A DNA stretch of 64,000 nt from Citricoccus alkalitolerans (lineage in GTDB: Bacteria > Actinomycetota > Actinomycetes > Actinomycetales > Micrococcaceae). Made by a program: the position numbers and the translations under genes. Position 1 is the stretch's first letter. Each line of letters opens with the position of its first letter. The notes beneath the pieces are model-generated. The model worked only from the letters and a program-made list of their open reading frames with translations, was not told where the DNA came from and made no database searches. The stretch spans positions 1,240,001-1,304,000 of the forward strand of contig NZ_BAAALH010000002.1 in NCBI RefSeq assembly GCF_039528175.1, given 5' to 3'. Of the stretch, positions 61,323 to 64,000 are shown piece after piece.

Positions 61323-63772
61323 GCGGCGGCCCGCAACGATCGTGCCGCCGCGATCCGGACGCCCTGCAAAACGAACGTCAGCAGGGTGGCGGCTCCTTCC
61401 TTGTCCAGCGGGTTGTTGCGGTTGCCGCACTTCGGGGACTGCACACAGGACGGGCAGCCCGTGGAGCAACTGCAGGAGAGCACCGTGTCCAGGGTGGCCT
61501 GCAGCCAGGTCGCGGCCTCCGTGAAGCCCTGCTCGGCGAACCCGGCACCGCCAGGGTGACCGTCGTAGACGAACACGGAGGGCTGACCGGTGTCCGGGTG
61601 CAGGGCCATGGATACCCCGCCGATGTCCCAGCGGTCGTTCGAGGCCACGATGGGCAGCAGCCCGATCATCGCGTGTTCGGCGGCGTGCAGAGACCCGGGG
61701 AGCCGGTCCATCGTCAGGCCGGCGGCCACGAGCACCTCCGAGGGGCAGTGGAACCAGACGGCCGTGGTGAAGAGGTCCCGGGCGGGCAGCTCCAGGGGCT
61801 CCTCGCCGAGGATCTCACCGGAGACGAGGGCCTTGCGCTGGTAGGACACCACCTGGGTGGTGACCTTCACCGGTCCCGTGCACCACTGCAGGTCACCGGC
61901 GTCCACGCGGTGGACGGTGTCCAGGATCTCGATCTCGGTGATGTCCCGGGCCTGCGTGAAGAAATCCGGCCACGCCCGCGTGACCAGGACGGCGTGGGCA
62001 TCCTCGTCAAGGTCTTCCACCAGGTACGTCCGGTCCTGGTGGACGTACACGGCACCGGGGTGGGCCTGGTAGTGGGTTTGCGGGGAACCCATGGAGCCCA
62101 GCAGGGCGCCGGTCTCGGTCTCGATGATGTTCACCGGTCCGCCGCCGTCATCCCGCAGGGACACCAATCCGGCGGCATGCTCGGGGTGGGTCCAGAACCA
62201 GCCGGCCGGACGGCGCCTCAGGTAGCCCTCCTCGGCGAGCTGTTCCACGAGTCCGCGGACTTCCTCCGGGTCTCCGAAGTCACCGAGTCCGCCCGGGACC
62301 AGCGGGAACTCGGCGGCCGCGGCGCACAGGTGCGGGGCGAGGATGTGCGGATTGGTCGGGTCCGTGACCGAGTCCTCCACGGCCAGTTCGAAAACGGCTT
62401 CCGGGTGGTGCACCACGTAGGTATCCAGGGGATCGTCCCCGGCCACATAGAGCGCCACCGATTCCTGCCCCGACCGTCCGGCGCGTCCCACCTGCTGGAA
62501 GAACGACGCGCGGGTGCCCGGCCAGCCGGCCACCAGCACTGCGTCGAGTCCGGCGATGTCGATGCCCAGCTCCAACGCCGGCGTGGAGGCGACGCCCAGC
62601 AACCGGCCGGTGCGCAGGGCCGTCTCCACCTCGCGGCGCTCCTCGGGCAGGTAGCCGGCTCGGTAGGCCGCCACCCGGGGCGGCAAGGACGGGTCCACCT
62701 CCGCGAGCTCACGTTTGGCGGCGGAGGCCATCGCCTCGGCTCCGCGGCGGGAGCGGATGAAGGCAATGGTCCGGGTGCCGGTGACGGCCAGGTCGGCCAT
62801 CATCCCGGCCCCCTCGGCCGTGGCCGAACGGCGCACGGGTGCGCCGTTCTCGCCGCGCCGGTCTGTGAGCTCCGGTTCCCAGAAGCCGACCGTGACGGCC
62901 CCGTGGGGGGAGGCGTCCTCGGTCACGGCCACCGCGTCTGCCCCGATCAGGCGCGAGAAGGACCCGGCCGGGTCGGCACTGGTGGCCGAGGCCCCGATGA
63001 AGACCGGTCCCGGGATGCCCGGGACCTCGGTCCCATCCTGGCGCCCAGACCGGTAGTGTGCGCAGACCCGGGCCAGCCGACGCAGCAGCACCGCCACATG
63101 GGAGCCGAAGACCCCGCGGTACACGTGGGCCTCGTCCACTATCACGAAACGAAGCCTCCGGAAGAACCGGGACCAGCGTTCGTGGTGCGGCAGGATTCCG
63201 ACGTGCAACATGTCCGGGTTCGTCAGCAGCACGTTCGCGTGTTCGCGCGCCCACTTTCGGTCGGCGATGTCCGTGTCCCCGTCGTAGGGGGCCGGCCGCA
63301 GCCAGGTCGCGCCGTCCCGGGCCAGGGCGCGCCAGGCGTTGAGCTGGTCGGCCGCGAGCGCCTTCGTGGGGGACAGGTAGAGCACAGTCCCGGTGGGGTC
63401 GTCGTGCAGGGCGGTCCCGGCGGCGAGCTGGTAGCCGAGGGATTTGCCCGACGCCGTTCCCGTCGCCAGCACCACGTTGGTCCCGGCGGCCGCGAGGCCA
63501 GCCGCTTCGGCCTGATGCTTCCAGGGCTCCAGTGCCCCGGAGCCCCCGAGTGCGTGGATGAGGTCATCCGGGGTGCCCTCCGGCCAGGGCACAGTGATGG
63601 CCCGCCGTTCGGGCAGGTGCCGGACGTGGAGCAATTGAGGCGGGATGGAGCGGCGGCCAAGCGTGCGGCTCAGGGCCTCCGCGTCCCGGGGGTCATCCGT
63701 GCGTGGTCCACCGGCTGGCTGCCCGGCCCTGTCCCCGTGGCCGTACCGGGGGTGTTCCCGGCGGGGGTCCAC
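61247..63772 (-). CDS. DUF1998 DEAD/DEAH-box helicase (MrfA/YprA-like)
   Basis: The 841-residue superfamily 2 helicase has motif I VLATGTASGKSLGYQLAA near residue 105, LSPTKALAADQLNAWRAL (Ia), motif II VIVDEAHVYRGVFGSHVA, III GASATSADP, IV-V ASTPALELGIDIAGLDAVL and VI QQVGRAGRSGQESVALYVA. The C-terminal DUF1998 domain holds a four-cysteine cluster (CSCSTGCPSC...PKCGNRNNPLD). B. subtilis MrfA with this design acts in mitomycin C repair. GTG 63772 directly follows the stop of the GNAT gene. The C-terminus overlaps the tad gene convergently. Confidence 0.9.
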   Translation of the reverse strand: MDPRREHPRYGHGDRAGQPAGGPRTDDPRDAEALSRTLGRRSIPPQLLHVRHLPERRAITVPWPEGTPDDLIHALGGSGALEPWKHQAEAAGLAAAGTNVVLATGTASGKSLGYQLAAGTALHDDPTGTVLYLSPTKALAADQLNAWRALARDGATWLRPAPYDGDTDIADRKWAREHANVLLTNPDMLHVGILPHHERWSRFFRRLRFVIVDEAHVYRGVFGSHVAVLLRRLARVCAHYRSGRQDGTEVPGIPGPVFIGASATSADPAGSFSRLIGADAVAVTEDASPHGAVTVGFWEPELTDRRGENGAPVRRSATAEGAGMMADLAVTGTRTIAFIRSRRGAEAMASAAKRELAEVDPSLPPRVAAYRAGYLPEERREVETALRTGRLLGVASTPALELGIDIAGLDAVLVAGWPGTRASFFQQVGRAGRSGQESVALYVAGDDPLDTYVVHHPEAVFELAVEDSVTDPTNPHILAPHLCAAAAEFPLVPGGLGDFGDPEEVRGLVEQLAEEGYLRRRPAGWFWTHPEHAAGLVSLRDDGGGPVNIIETETGALLGSMGSPQTHYQAHPGAVYVHQDRTYLVEDLDEDAHAVLVTRAWPDFFTQARDITEIEILDTVHRVDAGDLQWCTGPVKVTTQVVSYQRKALVSGEILGEEPLELPARDLFTTAVWFHCPSEVLVAAGLTMDRLPGSLHAAEHAMIGLLPIVASNDRWDIGGVSMALHPDTGQPSVFVYDGHPGGAGFAEQGFTEAATWLQATLDTVLSCSCSTGCPSCVQSPKCGNRNNPLDKEGAATLLTFVLQGVRIAAARSLRAAAHRGTVGAGGPALAIPSEDHGSADS

Positions 63773-64000
63773 TCAGCCGGCGTCCGAGTGGGACGGATTC
63801 TCGGTATCGTCCTCCAGCGCGCCGTAGACGGTGACGTCGGCGAGCTCGGTCCAGCCGAGGTGGCCGTAGAGGGCCTGTCCGTCGGCACTGGCCACGAGCA
63901 GGCCTTCCTCGACGTCGTGCTCCAGGGCCAGCGAGGCGAGGTAGCGCATCACCAGCGAACCGAGGCCCTGCCGGCGGAAGTCTGGGGAAGTCCAGATGCG
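63773..64000 (-). CDS. GNAT-family N-acetyltransferase (partial)
   Basis: Only the C-terminal 75 residues are present; the 5' end is outside the window. The text FRRQGLGSLVMRYLASLALE carries the acetyl-CoA binding R/Q-x-x-G-x-G/A motif, and DGQALYGHLGWTELADVTVY the family's C-terminal strand. The stop (63773-63775) abuts the GTG of the helicase without a gap, so the two are co-transcribed. Substrate unknown. Confidence 0.8.
   Translation of the reverse strand, partial: RIWTSPDFRRQGLGSLVMRYLASLALEHDVEEGLLVASADGQALYGHLGWTELADVTVYGALEDDTENPSHSDAG

Overview
This 64 kb window comes from a high-GC actinobacterium. The layout suggests Micrococcaceae (Arthrobacter/Micrococcus/Kocuria/Citricoccus type). 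Pointers are DUF3073 and septum-formation proteins, actinobacterial-type HisE and PurF, a GlxR-like Crp beside acs, marP, nth and a CoA-type NUDIX gene, a tad pilus cluster with ssd and DUF4244, and an HspR-type (HAIR) operator in front of clpB. Genus cannot be fixed from the sequence alone. No tRNA, rRNA or CRISPR array was seen. Many first genes of operons look leaderless: a TANNNT box ends 6-8 nt before the start codon. || Region 1 (1-12.1 kb, core): a partial small membrane exporter, a DesK/DesR-like two-component pair, a BrkB/YihY membrane protein, clpB with its HAIR site, a septum-formation protein, DUF3073, a Sir2 deacylase, purM and purF (GTGA overlap), and a two-TM protein. || Region 2 (about 12.2-32.8 kb, accessory): lower GC, many broken genes and IS debris. 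Its heart (13.8-22.4 kb) is a drug-defence cluster: two 14-TM DHA2 (QacA-like) MFS pumps, an intact TetR, two decayed TetR-like genes, a short UvrA-like tandem ABC protein (DrrC type), and a family of about 180-residue single-domain Rossmann-like proteins of unknown function. Two family members are intact and a third, decayed gene of similar design precedes the second pump. Both pump promoters carry the same 13-bp operator core. Next come a GAF-LuxR regulator and a three-gene operon (acyl-CoA ligase, phosphotriesterase-like protein lacking its HxH metal motif, CocE-type hydrolase), which reads like an ester/lactone catabolic route. IS481 and IS3 fragments follow, then a GntR - soluble ABC ATPase - hisE operon with ATGA overlaps. 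|| Region 3 (32.8-64 kb, core): an SCP-like protein, asparaginase (with a fragment of a second copy), purD-purC, a heterodimeric ABC exporter with one degenerate ATPase site, a metallophosphoesterase and class A PBP, a small DUF4177-like gene with RidA and a NUDIX gene, Crp, a MarP-like protease, an NSS sodium symporter with its MetS-type small subunit, acs with a Crp-like site, nth, a CoA NUDIX, the ssd-tadABC-DUF4244-TadE pilus cluster, and a DUF1998 helicase with a partial GNAT gene. || How the parts connect: the purine genes (purM/F on one side, purD/C on the other) flank the accessory region, so the island appears to have entered a purine-biosynthesis neighbourhood. Inside it, pumps, a DNA-lesion-type ABC protein and TetR control form one coherent layer of protection, probably against a cationic or DNA-binding compound. 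The substrate is inference.
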